A DNA stretch of 64,000 nucleotides from Olleya sp. Bg11-27 (GCF_002831645.1 NZ_CP025117.1:248001-312000); one strand, 5' to 3'; shown: positions 44,322 to 53,803, counted from the stretch's first letter. Notes: generated by a model from the letters alone, not told the origin. Translations and numbers: made by a program.

Positions 44322-44951
44322 TTAATTACAAGTATAACAACCACTTAATGATACCGCTACACCAACAGTTACAGTTAGCAAGTTTCCATTAAAGGACCCG
44401 AAACCCTCTGTAATGGGATCAAAGTCTTTTCCAAATCCATAAATATAGGACGCATCAATAAAAGCGGACACCGACCGACTAAGTCCATAATGAAATTCTA
44501 ATCCTGCCATTCCGTTTAAAAAAGAGGTTTTATTATCACCGTAATCCCCTAAAGGTTTAATCATAGAATAGCCTGGACCAATATGAAAAACAACACCTGT
44601 GTCAATTGGTAAAAAGCTAAAAAACCTAGTCCCATCGTATACAAACTGTAAATTAATACGGGTATAATTGGTTTTAAATTCTGGTGTATCATCTGCATTT
44701 GCAAAACGATTATAACCAAAATCCAATTTAGCCCCTAATTGTGGTGTAAACATGCGCTGAAGCCCTAAATTAATTGTCGGAAAGTTAATCGTATTTGCTT
44801 CAAAAGGAGTAACTAATCCTTCTTGCGATGGGCTATTAATACCCACAGAAATTAAGGCTTTCCATTTACTTGTTTCTAATTGTGCGCTAGCTGTACTTAC
44901 TGCAAAAACAGTCATTAGAATAATACAATAGTGTTTGATAGTAGATAACAT
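44322..44951 (-). CDS. Outer-membrane beta-barrel protein
   Basis: The 209-residue protein starts with a signal peptide (about 1-24, ending STASAQ) and continues as an eight-stranded barrel-like pattern (LGAKLDFGYNRFAN, AGLEFHYGLSRSVSAFID). It ends oddly in SGCYTCN, with two cysteines two residues apart. I used ATG at 44951; the longer frame starts with TTG at 44978 and spoils the signal peptide. Confidence 0.72.
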   Translation of the reverse strand: MLSTIKHYCIILMTVFAVSTASAQLETSKWKALISVGINSPSQEGLVTPFEANTINFPTINLGLQRMFTPQLGAKLDFGYNRFANADDTPEFKTNYTRINLQFVYDGTRFFSFLPIDTGVVFHIGPGYSMIKPLGDYGDNKTSFLNGMAGLEFHYGLSRSVSAFIDASYIYGFGKDFDPITEGFGSFNGNLLTVTVGVAVSLSGCYTCN

Positions 44952-45001
44952 TGTGTAATAATTTAGTTTAATTTGCAAACGTCTAAATTGGCGCCTCTAT
45001 T

Positions 45002-45970
45002 ATGCACAAAAGCTTGCCTGACAAAACTAAACAATTCTTTTTTGTACTTATTAAATTAAGTATAGTTGTTGGCGCTTTTTATTTTATTTATCACAAATTG
45101 CTTAATAACGATAGTTTAAATTTTAATCAATTTTGGCGATTTTTAAACGATACTAAGCTCTTTTCTGTAAAAAACAGTCTGTTTTTAGTAGGCTTATCCG
45201 TATTAAATTGGTTTTTCGAGATAACAAAATGGCGTTATTTAGTCTCTAAAGCTAGAACCCTTTCCTTTTTAGAAGCCACTGCACAAAGTTTAGGATCACT
45301 TACGGCATCTTTATTTACACCAAATCGTATTGGGGAATATGGCGCAAAAGCTATCTACTATTTAAAACCATTAAGAAAACGGATCTTACTAATAAATCTA
45401 ATTAGCAACATGATGCAAATGGGTATTACTGTTATTTTAGGAAGTATTGGTTTTCTATTCTATTACAAAACTTATGAAATAAACATCAACTATTTCAAAC
45501 TCTCAAGAGGGTTACTTATCCTGATTGCTTTAGTAACACTTGTAAGTATTGGTATAACCCAAAGCAAATATAAAATCAAAGGGTTTTCTCTTATAAAAAT
45601 TTATGATTTCACCTATAACCTTGGCATTAAATATTTAACTATCGGATTATTATTATCGTTAGTGCGCTATGTTATTTTCTCATTTCAGTTCTACTTTATT
45701 TTATCCCTTTTTAATGTCCCGTTGCACTATTGGGACGCGATGATCATCATAACAACACTATATTTACTAGCCTCTATCATTCCTAGTATAACCATTTTTG
45801 ATGTGCTAATCAAAGGAAGTGTTGCCATATACCTATTTAGTTTGGCTGACATTACAGCACTACCTATTTTAAGTTGTGTCCTTTTGATGTGGCTTCTAAA
45901 TTTTGCACTACCAAGTATAGTCGGCAGCTATTTTGTATTAAATTTTAATTTACCAAAAACCAAAAACTAA
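45002..45970 (+). CDS. Lysylphosphatidylglycerol-synthase-TM-like (flippase-like) membrane protein
   Basis: The 322-residue protein has about eight hydrophobic helices and the family pattern SLGSLTASLFTPNRIGEYGAKAIYY in its first half. This is the membrane part of MprF-type proteins (UPF0104), here without the catalytic aminoacyl domain. It overlaps the following GT2 gene by 1 bp, and the pair probably acts on a lipid in the inner membrane. Confidence 0.8.
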   Translation: MHKSLPDKTKQFFFVLIKLSIVVGAFYFIYHKLLNNDSLNFNQFWRFLNDTKLFSVKNSLFLVGLSVLNWFFEITKWRYLVSKARTLSFLEATAQSLGSLTASLFTPNRIGEYGAKAIYYLKPLRKRILLINLISNMMQMGITVILGSIGFLFYYKTYEININYFKLSRGLLILIALVTLVSIGITQSKYKIKGFSLIKIYDFTYNLGIKYLTIGLLLSLVRYVIFSFQFYFILSLFNVPLHYWDAMIIITTLYLLASIIPSITIFDVLIKGSVAIYLFSLADITALPILSCVLLMWLLNFALPSIVGSYFVLNFNLPKTKN

Positions 45971-47103
45971 TGAGCATTACTTTTGTTATCATTATCATAC
46001 TGTATCTTTTTTTAATAGGCCTTTTTATTCTAGGGTTTGACAAAGTAAAACCCTTTAGACTCCAAGACATCATACCCAAAACAACGTTTACAGTTATCAT
46101 CCCGTTCAGGAATGAAGCTGAAAATTTATCACAATTATTGGATTCTATTTTTACATTGAACTATCCACCCCATCTATTTGAAATCATTTTAGTGGATGAT
46201 GACTCAGAAGACAACTCTATTGAAATAATTAATTACTTTTTATCACAAAACCAATCCAAAACGATTGACATTAAAATCACAAAGAATCAAAGACAGACTA
46301 ATTCGCCAAAAAAAGACGCTATTACTACCGCTATTAAACAAGCAACAAACCAATGGATTATTACTACGGATGCGGACTGCGTATTACCAAATTACTGGTT
46401 AGATAGTTTTGACAACTGCATACAGAACACCAATTCAAAAATGATTGTTGGACCTGTTGATTACACTAATAATTCAGGCTTATTAAACGCGTTTCAAACA
46501 TTAGATTTTTTAAGCTTAATTGGTGCGACCATTAGTGGCTTTGGAATTAACAAACCTTTTTTATGTAATGGTGCAAATCTAGCTTACAAAAAAGTTTTTT
46601 TTGCAAATCTACAAGGTTTTGAAGGCAATACTAACATTGCGAGTGGTGATGATATTTTCTTGATGGAAAAAGCACTAAAACAAGATAAAAAGGCTGTAAA
46701 ATACTTAAAAAGCGAACATGCCATTGTCACTACTAAACCACAAAAAACAATACAAACATTACTATCTCAACGCATACGTTGGGCCAGTAAAACCAGTAAC
46801 TATAAAAACAATTTTGCTAAACTTGTTGGCCTAATCGTTTTAATTGCAAACGCTAGTATTGTTGTAAGCTTTGTTTTAGTGACTTTAGGTCTATTAGCAC
46901 TGAAACCTTTTGCTTACCTCTTTTTTATAAAAATTGCAATTGACTTTTTATTAATCTATAAAACCAGTCAGTTTTTTAATAAAGAAAGTGTCCTAAAACA
47001 TTACACTTGGAGTTGTTTAATCTATCCTTTTTTTAATGTTTATGTCGCTTTTATCTCAATGTTTTCTTCCTACAAATGGAAAGGCCGATCTTTCAAGAAA
47101 TAG
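45970..47103 (+). CDS. GT2 glycosyltransferase with C-terminal membrane helices
   Basis: The 377-residue protein has an N-terminal helix, a GT2 domain (FTVIIPFRNEAENLSQLL, VDDDSEDNS, catalytic DADCVLP at ~136, a GDDIF motif and the acceptor QRIRW motif near 255-262) and three C-terminal helices. The QxxRW motif marks a processive-type or lipid-linked GT2. It is translationally coupled to the preceding flippase-like protein. Confidence 0.85.
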   Translation: MSITFVIIIILYLFLIGLFILGFDKVKPFRLQDIIPKTTFTVIIPFRNEAENLSQLLDSIFTLNYPPHLFEIILVDDDSEDNSIEIINYFLSQNQSKTIDIKITKNQRQTNSPKKDAITTAIKQATNQWIITTDADCVLPNYWLDSFDNCIQNTNSKMIVGPVDYTNNSGLLNAFQTLDFLSLIGATISGFGINKPFLCNGANLAYKKVFFANLQGFEGNTNIASGDDIFLMEKALKQDKKAVKYLKSEHAIVTTKPQKTIQTLLSQRIRWASKTSNYKNNFAKLVGLIVLIANASIVVSFVLVTLGLLALKPFAYLFFIKIAIDFLLIYKTSQFFNKESVLKHYTWSCLIYPFFNVYVAFISMFSSYKWKGRSFKK

Positions 47104-47153
47104 TATAATCCCTAAAAATATTTTACTTTAGCAGTAAACCAATCTACTACGTT

Positions 47154-48026
47154 ATGAAAACTGTAACTTTACTTTTAACATTAACCATAAGTGTTTTTAG
47201 CTTTGCTCAAACAACCTACACAGTAAACAATGAAACCTTAGAGCTTAAAACCGAGGTTGAAGGCACTTATGATTTACTCTGGAATACTTTTGATGGCAAA
47301 TACCGTTACTTTATCAAAAATGAAGACGAACAGCTAACCGAACTAACGAACACAAAAGGAAGCGATAACAAATATAACAATGCGTATCAGGACACGTTAA
47401 AGGCTATTTTAGAAACAGATGCCTCTAAAGTTAAACTAACCTTACCTAGTCTAAAAAACTTTATCAATCAATCTAATGCTGCAAGTGACCCTAATTACAC
47501 TTTTGATACCAGTACACCCAAATTAAAAACTAGAGTTGGTGTTTTTGGCGGTATAACAAACAATCCATTTGTAACGAATCCCGATAATAAAAGTGTTCCT
47601 TTTTTTGGTGCAGAACTAGAGTTGTTTCAGGATACTCCAATAACCAAACATGCTGGTTTCTTAAATATTAGAACCGCTGGAGATACAGCAGATTTCAACT
47701 ATAGCTCTACTCAAATTGCTTTGGGCTATCGTTTTAGATTTATAAACACTTCAAAATTTAATATTTACGGGCAAACAAAATTCGCAACCTTTACAGCCTC
47801 AAAAACAACTTATAATATTGAAGATATTGACAACCTAGGAACTTTTAAAACAGAAGACAAGGCATCCACTAGTTTTGACATCCCTTTAGCTTTTGGTGTG
47901 GGAGCCGACTTTAAAGTTGGTAATGGCTACATTACTTTTGTATATGATAATGTATTTGCAATACTTCAGGACACTTCACATAACTTCCCAATGGATATTG
48001 CTTTAGGTTACAAGTTTAGCTTATAA
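47154..48026 (+). CDS. Outer-membrane beta-barrel-like protein
   Basis: The 290-residue protein has a signal peptide (about 1-18, ending SFAQ) and, after a ~100-residue N-terminal region, a C-terminal alternating-strand pattern (RVGVFGGITNN, QIALGYRFRFIN, DIALGYKFSL at the end). The end in an aromatic/Leu strand suits a small outer-membrane barrel. No specific family recognised. Confidence 0.65.
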   Translation: MKTVTLLLTLTISVFSFAQTTYTVNNETLELKTEVEGTYDLLWNTFDGKYRYFIKNEDEQLTELTNTKGSDNKYNNAYQDTLKAILETDASKVKLTLPSLKNFINQSNAASDPNYTFDTSTPKLKTRVGVFGGITNNPFVTNPDNKSVPFFGAELELFQDTPITKHAGFLNIRTAGDTADFNYSSTQIALGYRFRFINTSKFNIYGQTKFATFTASKTTYNIEDIDNLGTFKTEDKASTSFDIPLAFGVGADFKVGNGYITFVYDNVFAILQDTSHNFPMDIALGYKFSL

Positions 48027-48082
48027 AACAGGTTATTATTCGGTTTTAAACCGAAATCAAAACAAGTAACTCTTCATTCACT

Positions 48083-48559
48083 TTAGTTAACTTTAAGTAT
48101 AATCGGTAATTTAAACTGCGTTTTTACGTGTTGACCACGTTTAACTGCAGGCAGTATTTTAGGCAATGTATTCAAACTTTCGACTATTGAAGCTTTTAAA
48201 TTTGGAATTTCGTGAGTGGTTATACTATCAATTTCTATAGCATTAATTTCAAGTTCGCCAGTTTCCGAAATCAAAAAAGACAACATAATAGTGTCATTAA
48301 CATCCTGACTAACAATAATCGCCTGACTTTGAAGTCTTTCTGAAATATGATTAGCTAATGTCGTTTCAAAACAATCCTTAATATCATGTTTAAACTGTAA
48401 AGATTCGCAAACTGAAAAGCTAGGATAATTATCAATTTCGCTCCAATTAAACGTTTTTAACTCTTCTCTTAAAATAGCTTCAGGCGTTGTTTTTTTTACG
48501 TCAAAATACTGGCAGGAAACCACCACTAAAAAGAGTAAAAGAACAGCTATTTGTTTCAT
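48083..48559 (-). CDS. Lipoprotein related to the TonB-C tail of the BlaR1-like protein
   Basis: The 158-residue protein has a lipobox (LVVVSC, Cys at 16) and a domain whose pattern (FSVCESL, KDCFETTLANHIS, LPKILPAVKRGQ, LPIILKVN at the end) closely parallels the last ~125 residues of the BlaR1-like protein at 50598-51893. It looks like a free-standing copy of that TonB-C-type module and may bind the same partner. Confidence 0.7.
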   Translation of the reverse strand: MKQIAVLLLFLVVVSCQYFDVKKTTPEAILREELKTFNWSEIDNYPSFSVCESLQFKHDIKDCFETTLANHISERLQSQAIIVSQDVNDTIMLSFLISETGELEINAIEIDSITTHEIPNLKASIVESLNTLPKILPAVKRGQHVKTQFKLPIILKVN

Positions 48560-48616
48560 AATTAACTAATATAGCGGAAAAGTACAACTTTTTTAGATGA
48601 GTAAAACTTCTATTTA

Positions 48617-49318
48617 TTAATTCCTCTTAACTACAAACAAATTAGAATACGTCGTATCGTCTTTAGTAATTTTTAAAACATAAACACCATCTTCTAGTTT
48701 GTCAACATTTATACTTTCATTTAAATCACCTTTCACAAAACGTTTGTTATATTGTTTTACTAATACACCATTAGTCATATAAACAGCAAAATTATATTCC
48801 CCTTGAATCACTTCTTTAAATGCAATATTTAACTCACTAACTGCAGGGTTTGGATATAAGCTGATATTTTCTTTAGACAATGATGATATTGCCTCATCAC
48901 AACACACAACCTCTTGTATCACTTTACTTGTCTTAGCACCTAAAGTAATCGTTTTAACAAGTGTTTTACCATCTCTTAAAAGAGTAAACCTCACTGTATC
49001 AAAAGGCTCATATGCCTTTACAGCATTCATTGCATCACCACGTCTGTTAACTTCTAAACCATCAATAGCCACTATAAGGTCGTAAGGCTGTAATTTATTA
49101 TCTGCTGCCGCAGTACCTTCAATTACTTTTAAAATGACAACTCCCTTGTCTGAATCACTCTCTTTATTACAAGGACTTCCAAATTGCACACCTAAAAAAG
49201 CCGTTTCGTAAACAATCTTATCTATTGTACATGTATTTTTGCAATCTTGGTTTATTTGTGCTTGTAACGCTGTTGTAAAACATAATAACACAAAAACTAA
49301 AGGTAAAAATCTTTTCAT
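48617..49318 (-). CDS. Secreted PDZ-domain protein with T9SS sorting tail
   Basis: The 233-residue protein has a signal peptide (ending TALQAQ, ~20), a PDZ domain (about 45-130: GVVILKVIEGTAAADN, LQPYDLIVAIDG) and a type A sorting tail (LYPNPAVSELNIAF to the end). There is no protease domain, so it is a binding protein. It also has a CDKNTC-like cysteine pair near the N-terminus (QDCKNTC). Confidence 0.78.
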   Translation of the reverse strand: MKRFLPLVFVLLCFTTALQAQINQDCKNTCTIDKIVYETAFLGVQFGSPCNKESDSDKGVVILKVIEGTAAADNKLQPYDLIVAIDGLEVNRRGDAMNAVKAYEPFDTVRFTLLRDGKTLVKTITLGAKTSKVIQEVVCCDEAISSLSKENISLYPNPAVSELNIAFKEVIQGEYNFAVYMTNGVLVKQYNKRFVKGDLNESINVDKLEDGVYVLKITKDDTTYSNLFVVKRN

Positions 49319-49457
49319 ACGAGACTATTTTTTTAATAATTATGAAGATATAGTAATTTTAACACAAAAATATAAAAGCAACTAAAAAAGTTTAATTTCA
49401 TAGATAAAAAACACGTTTTGTGCTGATAAAAGGTAGTATTATAAAAACAAAATGATA

Positions 49458-50597
49458 TTATTCGGTTTTATTTTGAAATTTATCACTTCTTAATTCTTCA
49501 AGCTTTAGTTTTAAAATTTCTGAATATTTACCATTAGGAAACTGATTACAAAATGTATCAACCGCCTTGCTTTTCTCTTCCATATCTTTATAATACATCA
49601 ATTGCGTAAAAGTTTTAAAAAAATATGAAGATTCTACTTTTGGATTCTCATTTATAGCATGCGCAAAAGCTTCTATAGCTTGAGGACGCTTGTCTTGTAA
49701 ATTATACAAAACACCTAATTTACGATAGGCTTCATCTAAAGGTATATCTTTTATATTTATGGCATCTAAAACATGTTCTTCAGCCAATTGGTATTCATAA
49801 ATACTTTCATAATTTAAACCTAAAAGATAATGAATATTCGCATCCTTTGGATTGGTAGCTAAAGCCAACTTCAAGTATTTAATGGCTTTGCTATAATTAT
49901 AGACCTTAGTATAACAAACACCAAGTTTTTCATAAACGAAGGATGTCGTTTCACCCAAATCTAAAAGCCTTAAAAACTGATTTATAGATTTATGATAAGC
50001 CGCTTGGCAATAGTAATTTTGAGCACTCAAGCCTATCAACCTTCTGTTATTAGCGTAAGATTGCAATCCTTTTACCACATAGTCTTCAACTTTTATAAAT
50101 GCTCTTTTTTGAAGATTAAATTTAGCCAGTTCATAAATAGCCTTTTGATGTGTATCATCCAATTGATAGACCTTATTAAAATACGCTTGAGCAACATCCT
50201 CTTTTCCTAAAGCATTATAAGTAAGTCCCAAATTAAACTGATAATTTGGATTAAATGGATCTGTTTCTACTAGTTCTATCAACAATCCTTTTGCTTGATT
50301 AAGCTGATTCGTTTGAAATAGCAATTTACTCTGTTCAAATTTCACTAAAGCGTTATTAGGATTAACCAGCAAGGCTTTACCATAGTAGAGTATTGCCTGA
50401 TCATAATTACCTAATAACACATAAGCTTTAGCTACTTTTTCAAAATATTGAGAACCACTTTCCAACTGTTTATAAAATGTAATTGCCTTGGCGTAGTATC
50501 CATAATTATACAAACTATCAGCCGTTTTTAAAACAGAAGTTTGTGCTTTAGCGGGGACGAAGATTAATAGACAAAAAATAAGACCTAATGGTTTCAT
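49458..50597 (-). CDS. TPR-repeat protein downstream of the BlaR1-like gene
   Basis: The 379-residue protein has a signal peptide (ending VPAKAQ, ~19) and eight or nine TPR units (for example AKAYVLLGNYDQAILYYGKA and YEKLGVCYTKVYNYSKAIKY). It directly abuts the BlaR1-like gene (0-bp gap), so it belongs to the second BlaI/BlaR1 operon and may serve as a periplasmic scaffold for that system. Confidence 0.8.
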   Translation of the reverse strand: MKPLGLIFCLLIFVPAKAQTSVLKTADSLYNYGYYAKAITFYKQLESGSQYFEKVAKAYVLLGNYDQAILYYGKALLVNPNNALVKFEQSKLLFQTNQLNQAKGLLIELVETDPFNPNYQFNLGLTYNALGKEDVAQAYFNKVYQLDDTHQKAIYELAKFNLQKRAFIKVEDYVVKGLQSYANNRRLIGLSAQNYYCQAAYHKSINQFLRLLDLGETTSFVYEKLGVCYTKVYNYSKAIKYLKLALATNPKDANIHYLLGLNYESIYEYQLAEEHVLDAINIKDIPLDEAYRKLGVLYNLQDKRPQAIEAFAHAINENPKVESSYFFKTFTQLMYYKDMEEKSKAVDTFCNQFPNGKYSEILKLKLEELRSDKFQNKTE

Positions 50598-51893
50598 TTA
50601 ATTAATCTTAAACATAATTGGTAAAGCATAAGTAACATTTACCGTTTTACCTTCGTGCATAGCTGGAGTAATTTTTGGCAAAGTTTTAATTAAACGTATT
50701 GCTTCTGCTTCTAAATCAGGATGAGGCGCTCGTGCTTTAACCTCAATAATTTGTCCAGTTTTATCTATTCGGAACATCACATTAATGCGTTTTTCGCCTT
50801 TTTCTAAGCCTAAATCTTTCCCTAATTTTGTATTAAAATTAGTTGCAATATGCCTTGTCACTTGATCTGAAAAGCATTTTTTCTGTTCAGATTTACCTGT
50901 TATTGACTGGCAAACCTCAAACATAGGAGACTGATCTAATTTTGAAAAAGGCACATCTAGTTGCAAATTGCTCGCATCATCCACATCAACATCTTCTACA
51001 ATAGTCATTTCTGTTGGTGTTATTTGATTGTTATCTGAATCTTTTGATACGGGCTCCCCATTGGAACAAGAAGAATACACCAACATCCCTAGCACCATAG
51101 GAACTAACAATAAATACTTCGCTAATTTTGTTTGTTTTGAATTTGATTTCTGTAACATAATAATTCGTTTTTTGATTAATGATTGTTTAAAAAAAGGATT
51201 GATAAAAGCATAGTCTTTCACACTGAAAACCTGCTGTAATAACTGTTGATAATACTGAGATTTATTAGCTTTAACTGCACTTTTGTCGGCAATAAACTCG
51301 TGTAAATTACTAACTCTATTTTGATAGATATAAACTAGTGGATTAAACCAGAAAATAATTTTTAAAGTTTCAAACCATAATAAATCGATGGTATGTTTAT
51401 GGGTTACATGAATCCGTTCATGTTCCAAAATATACTCTTTATCTATTTTAGAAATGTTGCTTCCTAAAAAAATATAATTAAAAAATGAAAATGCCGAATT
51501 GTTAGTTTTCAAATAAACAATAGTAAAATTAGCAGTCTTTATTTTTGTATTATCCCTGATTAGCTTGACTATTCTAAAGAGTTTCAACAAAAAAAATCCA
51601 AACATAACCACAGACACTATGAGATAAAGGGTACTAACTGTCGATATGGAATTTTCTATTTGATTTTGACCACTGACTTCAATAAAAATCTCTGGTAAAT
51701 TTATTAAATACCGTCCTGAAAACGTATGATTAAAACGTTCAATTTTAATAAGAGGAATCACTATTGACAATACGGAAGTGATTAATAAATACACCCTATT
51801 GTAGTTGAAAAAAGTTTCCCTTTTTAAAAATAGATCATATCCTATTAAAAAAAACAACTGAAATAATATAGTTTGAAAAATAAAGTGTAGCAT
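50598..51893 (-). CDS. BlaR1-like M56 metalloprotease with TonB-C domain
   Basis: The 431-residue protein has N-terminal helices, the M56 zinc motif HERIH at residues 158-162 with a later HEFIADK, a helix at ~258-275 and a C-terminal TonB-C-type domain (~345-431: INVMFRIDKTGQIIEVKAR, LPKITPAMHEGK). The C-terminal domain replaces the beta-lactam sensor of classical BlaR1. It follows its BlaI by 2 bp. Confidence 0.85.
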   Translation of the reverse strand: MLHFIFQTILFQLFFLIGYDLFLKRETFFNYNRVYLLITSVLSIVIPLIKIERFNHTFSGRYLINLPEIFIEVSGQNQIENSISTVSTLYLIVSVVMFGFFLLKLFRIVKLIRDNTKIKTANFTIVYLKTNNSAFSFFNYIFLGSNISKIDKEYILEHERIHVTHKHTIDLLWFETLKIIFWFNPLVYIYQNRVSNLHEFIADKSAVKANKSQYYQQLLQQVFSVKDYAFINPFFKQSLIKKRIIMLQKSNSKQTKLAKYLLLVPMVLGMLVYSSCSNGEPVSKDSDNNQITPTEMTIVEDVDVDDASNLQLDVPFSKLDQSPMFEVCQSITGKSEQKKCFSDQVTRHIATNFNTKLGKDLGLEKGEKRINVMFRIDKTGQIIEVKARAPHPDLEAEAIRLIKTLPKITPAMHEGKTVNVTYALPIMFKIN

Positions 51894-51895
51894 AA

Positions 51896-52255
51896 CTATT
51901 CTTTTTTATTAATGTCTTCCAAAACGGATTCTAACTCGTCCAAACTAATGTCATTTTTTTTAACAAAAAAGGATACCATACTTTTAAAAGAGCCTTGAAA
52001 ATAATTATCGACAAGCTTATTAATGGATTGATTACTATAATCTTGTTTTTTCAGTATCGGAAAATAAATATGTCCTTTACCTTGCTTTTCATAATTGACA
52101 AATCCCTTAGACTCTAGAATCCTGACAATAGTAGACACTGTATTATAAGCAGGTTTCGGGTCAGGGAATTCTTCAATAATTTGCTTTACATTAGCTTTAT
52201 TTAACTGCCATAAAACTTGCATGATATCTTCTTCTGCTTTGGTAAGTGCTTTCAT
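51896..52255 (-). CDS. BlaI/MecI-family transcriptional repressor (second copy)
   Basis: The 119-residue winged-helix protein (LTKAEEDIMQVLWQLNKA, then NTVSTIVRILESKGFVNYEK) is a paralogue of the BlaI at 2871. It is first gene of the operon with a BlaR1-like protein and a TPR protein. Three dyads of a different sequence precede it (52264-52328), so the two repressors probably do not share sites. Confidence 0.88.
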   Translation of the reverse strand: MKALTKAEEDIMQVLWQLNKANVKQIIEEFPDPKPAYNTVSTIVRILESKGFVNYEKQGKGHIYFPILKKQDYSNQSINKLVDNYFQGSFKSMVSFFVKKNDISLDELESVLEDINKKE

Positions 52256-52263
52256 TTTTTTAT

Positions 52264-52328
52264 AACTAATTTTTTAGTTGAACACAACAAATATAACTAA
52301 AAAGTTAGTTTGAACTAATTTTTTAGTT
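52264..52328 (-). promoter_or_regulatory. Three BlaI-type dyads around a -7 box
   Basis: AACTAA-N4-TTAGTT occurs at 52264-52279, 52295-52310 and 52313-52328. On the minus strand the middle dyad is followed by TATATTTG (TAnnTTTG, about 52296-52289), so repressor binding would cover the promoter of blaI. The same dyads lie upstream of the divergent DUF456 gene (starts 52378), which may be co-regulated. Confidence 0.75.
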
Positions 52329-52377
52329 ATAAAATTGTAACATATAGTTATTACAACAGTCTTATATAAAAAAGAAT

Positions 52378-52875
52378 ATGGATATTATATTTACATTATT
52401 AGGGTTTCTATTCATGGTTTTAGGATTAGCTGGAAGCTTACTACCTATTCTACCTGGACCACCTCTAAGTTGGCTTGGATTATTGTTAATATATATGACA
52501 GATGCAGTTCCAAACAATATTACTTTCTTAATAACAACATTAATAATTGCCCTTGCGATTTTTATTTTGGACTATTTTATACCGGCAATGGGCACAAAAC
52601 GTTTTGGCGGAAGTAAAGCAGGAGTTACAGGTTCCACTATCGGACTAATTATTGGTTTATTAGCACCAATACCTGGAGGCATAATTATAGGCCCCTTTGT
52701 CGGTGCATTTATCGGAGAAAAATCGAATAACGCTAATACAGATAAAGCATTAAAAGTTGCCTTTGGTTCTTTTTTAGGTTTTGTAACAGGAGCCTTTATA
52801 AAACTTATAATCGCGATTATTTATTTTGGATATTTTATACAAGCCTTTTGGTCCTATAAAAATCTCATGTTATAA
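52378..52875 (+). CDS. DUF456 family small membrane protein
   Basis: The 165-residue protein has four or five helices with Gly-rich loops (LPILPGPPLSWLGLLLIY, GGSKAGVTGSTIGLIIGLLAPIPGG), matching DUF456. Function unknown. It is divergent from the second blaI operon and shares its operator-bearing gap. Confidence 0.8.
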   Translation: MDIIFTLLGFLFMVLGLAGSLLPILPGPPLSWLGLLLIYMTDAVPNNITFLITTLIIALAIFILDYFIPAMGTKRFGGSKAGVTGSTIGLIIGLLAPIPGGIIIGPFVGAFIGEKSNNANTDKALKVAFGSFLGFVTGAFIKLIIAIIYFGYFIQAFWSYKNLML

Positions 52876-52881
52876 AATACA

Positions 52882-52909
52882 CAAAGCAGCATCGAGGGAT
52901 GCTGCTTTG
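52882..52909 (+). terminator. Terminator-like hairpin after the DUF456 gene
   Basis: CAAAGCAGCAT / ATGCTGCTTTG is an 11-bp perfect stem with a 6-nt loop, 6 nt after the stop codon. There is no proper T run after it, so it may stabilise the 3' end rather than terminate. Confidence 0.5.
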
Positions 52910-53016
52910 CTGTGTGTAAATGTAAATACTACTAATCAAACAAAGTTTGAGGGAATAATAATTAACTTTATTAAAGTTATAACTCAAATATATAAAATAC
53001 TGAGCTTTGCTGTTAC

Positions 53017-53049
53017 GGTTAAAACCACAGCTTAATTACGGTTTTAACC
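53017..53049. repeat. Inverted repeat GGTTAAAACC / GGTTTTAACC
   Basis: Two perfect 10-bp arms with a 13-nt loop lie in the 247-bp gap between the convergent DUF456 and LuxR-type regulator genes. Without a T run on either side it is a weak terminator candidate. Confidence 0.4.
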
Positions 53050-53122
53050 ACACGTTTGAATAGTACATTGGTCTTTAGCCTTTTTTTTTCTCTTAAAATA
53101 TTTTGAATTTTAACATTTAAGC

Positions 53123-53800
53123 TTAAATGTACCCTTTTTCCTTAGCTAAATCAATCAAAGTTTTGTCTTTACCGTCATCTACAGCAAACAGTTCTTTTAG
53201 ATTTTTTTTACGCTTTTCTATTGCACTCAAGGTTATACCTAAATGTTGCACCAAATCCTTTGTTCTAACACCTAACGATAAAAAATAAAGCATTTTGTGA
53301 TTTAAGTCATCTACCTCTATTGGATTGAAAATACTTCTCTTTATAATTTTATTTATAGTTCCTGTATAAAACGGAGGATTGTTTTGAATGGCATCAAAAG
53401 CACTAGCTAACTCACTAGAAGTTAAATCACTCTTAATTAAGAACCCTTCGGGATTAATCGTTTTAATGATGCTGTGTATTCGGTACACTTCATTAAACAT
53501 GGTCAATATGACTACTTTAGATTCTGGTTGCGTTTGTTTAACATACTTAGCTAAATCTTCACCAGACTTATAAATACCATCTTTTGACTGAGGAATACTG
53601 ATATCAAAAAAATAAATATCATACGGTTTACCAATATTTTTTGATTTTTGAATGGCGTCTAAAGCAGAATCGCAATCTGTAGCAATATCTATTTGCAATG
53701 TTTGATGTTCCTTTTTGTTTTCCAATAATGTATGTTGGTAGCCCTCAATAATCATTGGGTGATCATCTACCATTAATATTTTCAAAATCGTGTTCTCCAT
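53123..53800 (-). CDS. NarL/LuxR-type response regulator
   Basis: The 225-residue protein has a receiver domain (V11-D12-D13, phosphoacceptor D66 in FFDISIPQS, LIKSDLT in place of the usual KP) and a C-terminal helix-turn-helix (~160-215: MLYFLSLGVRTKDLVQHLGITLSAIEKRKKNLKE). It follows the TPR kinase by 3 bp and is its partner. Confidence 0.87.
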   Translation of the reverse strand: MENTILKILMVDDHPMIIEGYQHTLLENKKEHQTLQIDIATDCDSALDAIQKSKNIGKPYDIYFFDISIPQSKDGIYKSGEDLAKYVKQTQPESKVVILTMFNEVYRIHSIIKTINPEGFLIKSDLTSSELASAFDAIQNNPPFYTGTINKIIKRSIFNPIEVDDLNHKMLYFLSLGVRTKDLVQHLGITLSAIEKRKKNLKELFAVDDGKDKTLIDLAKEKGYI

Positions 53801-53803
53801 AGG

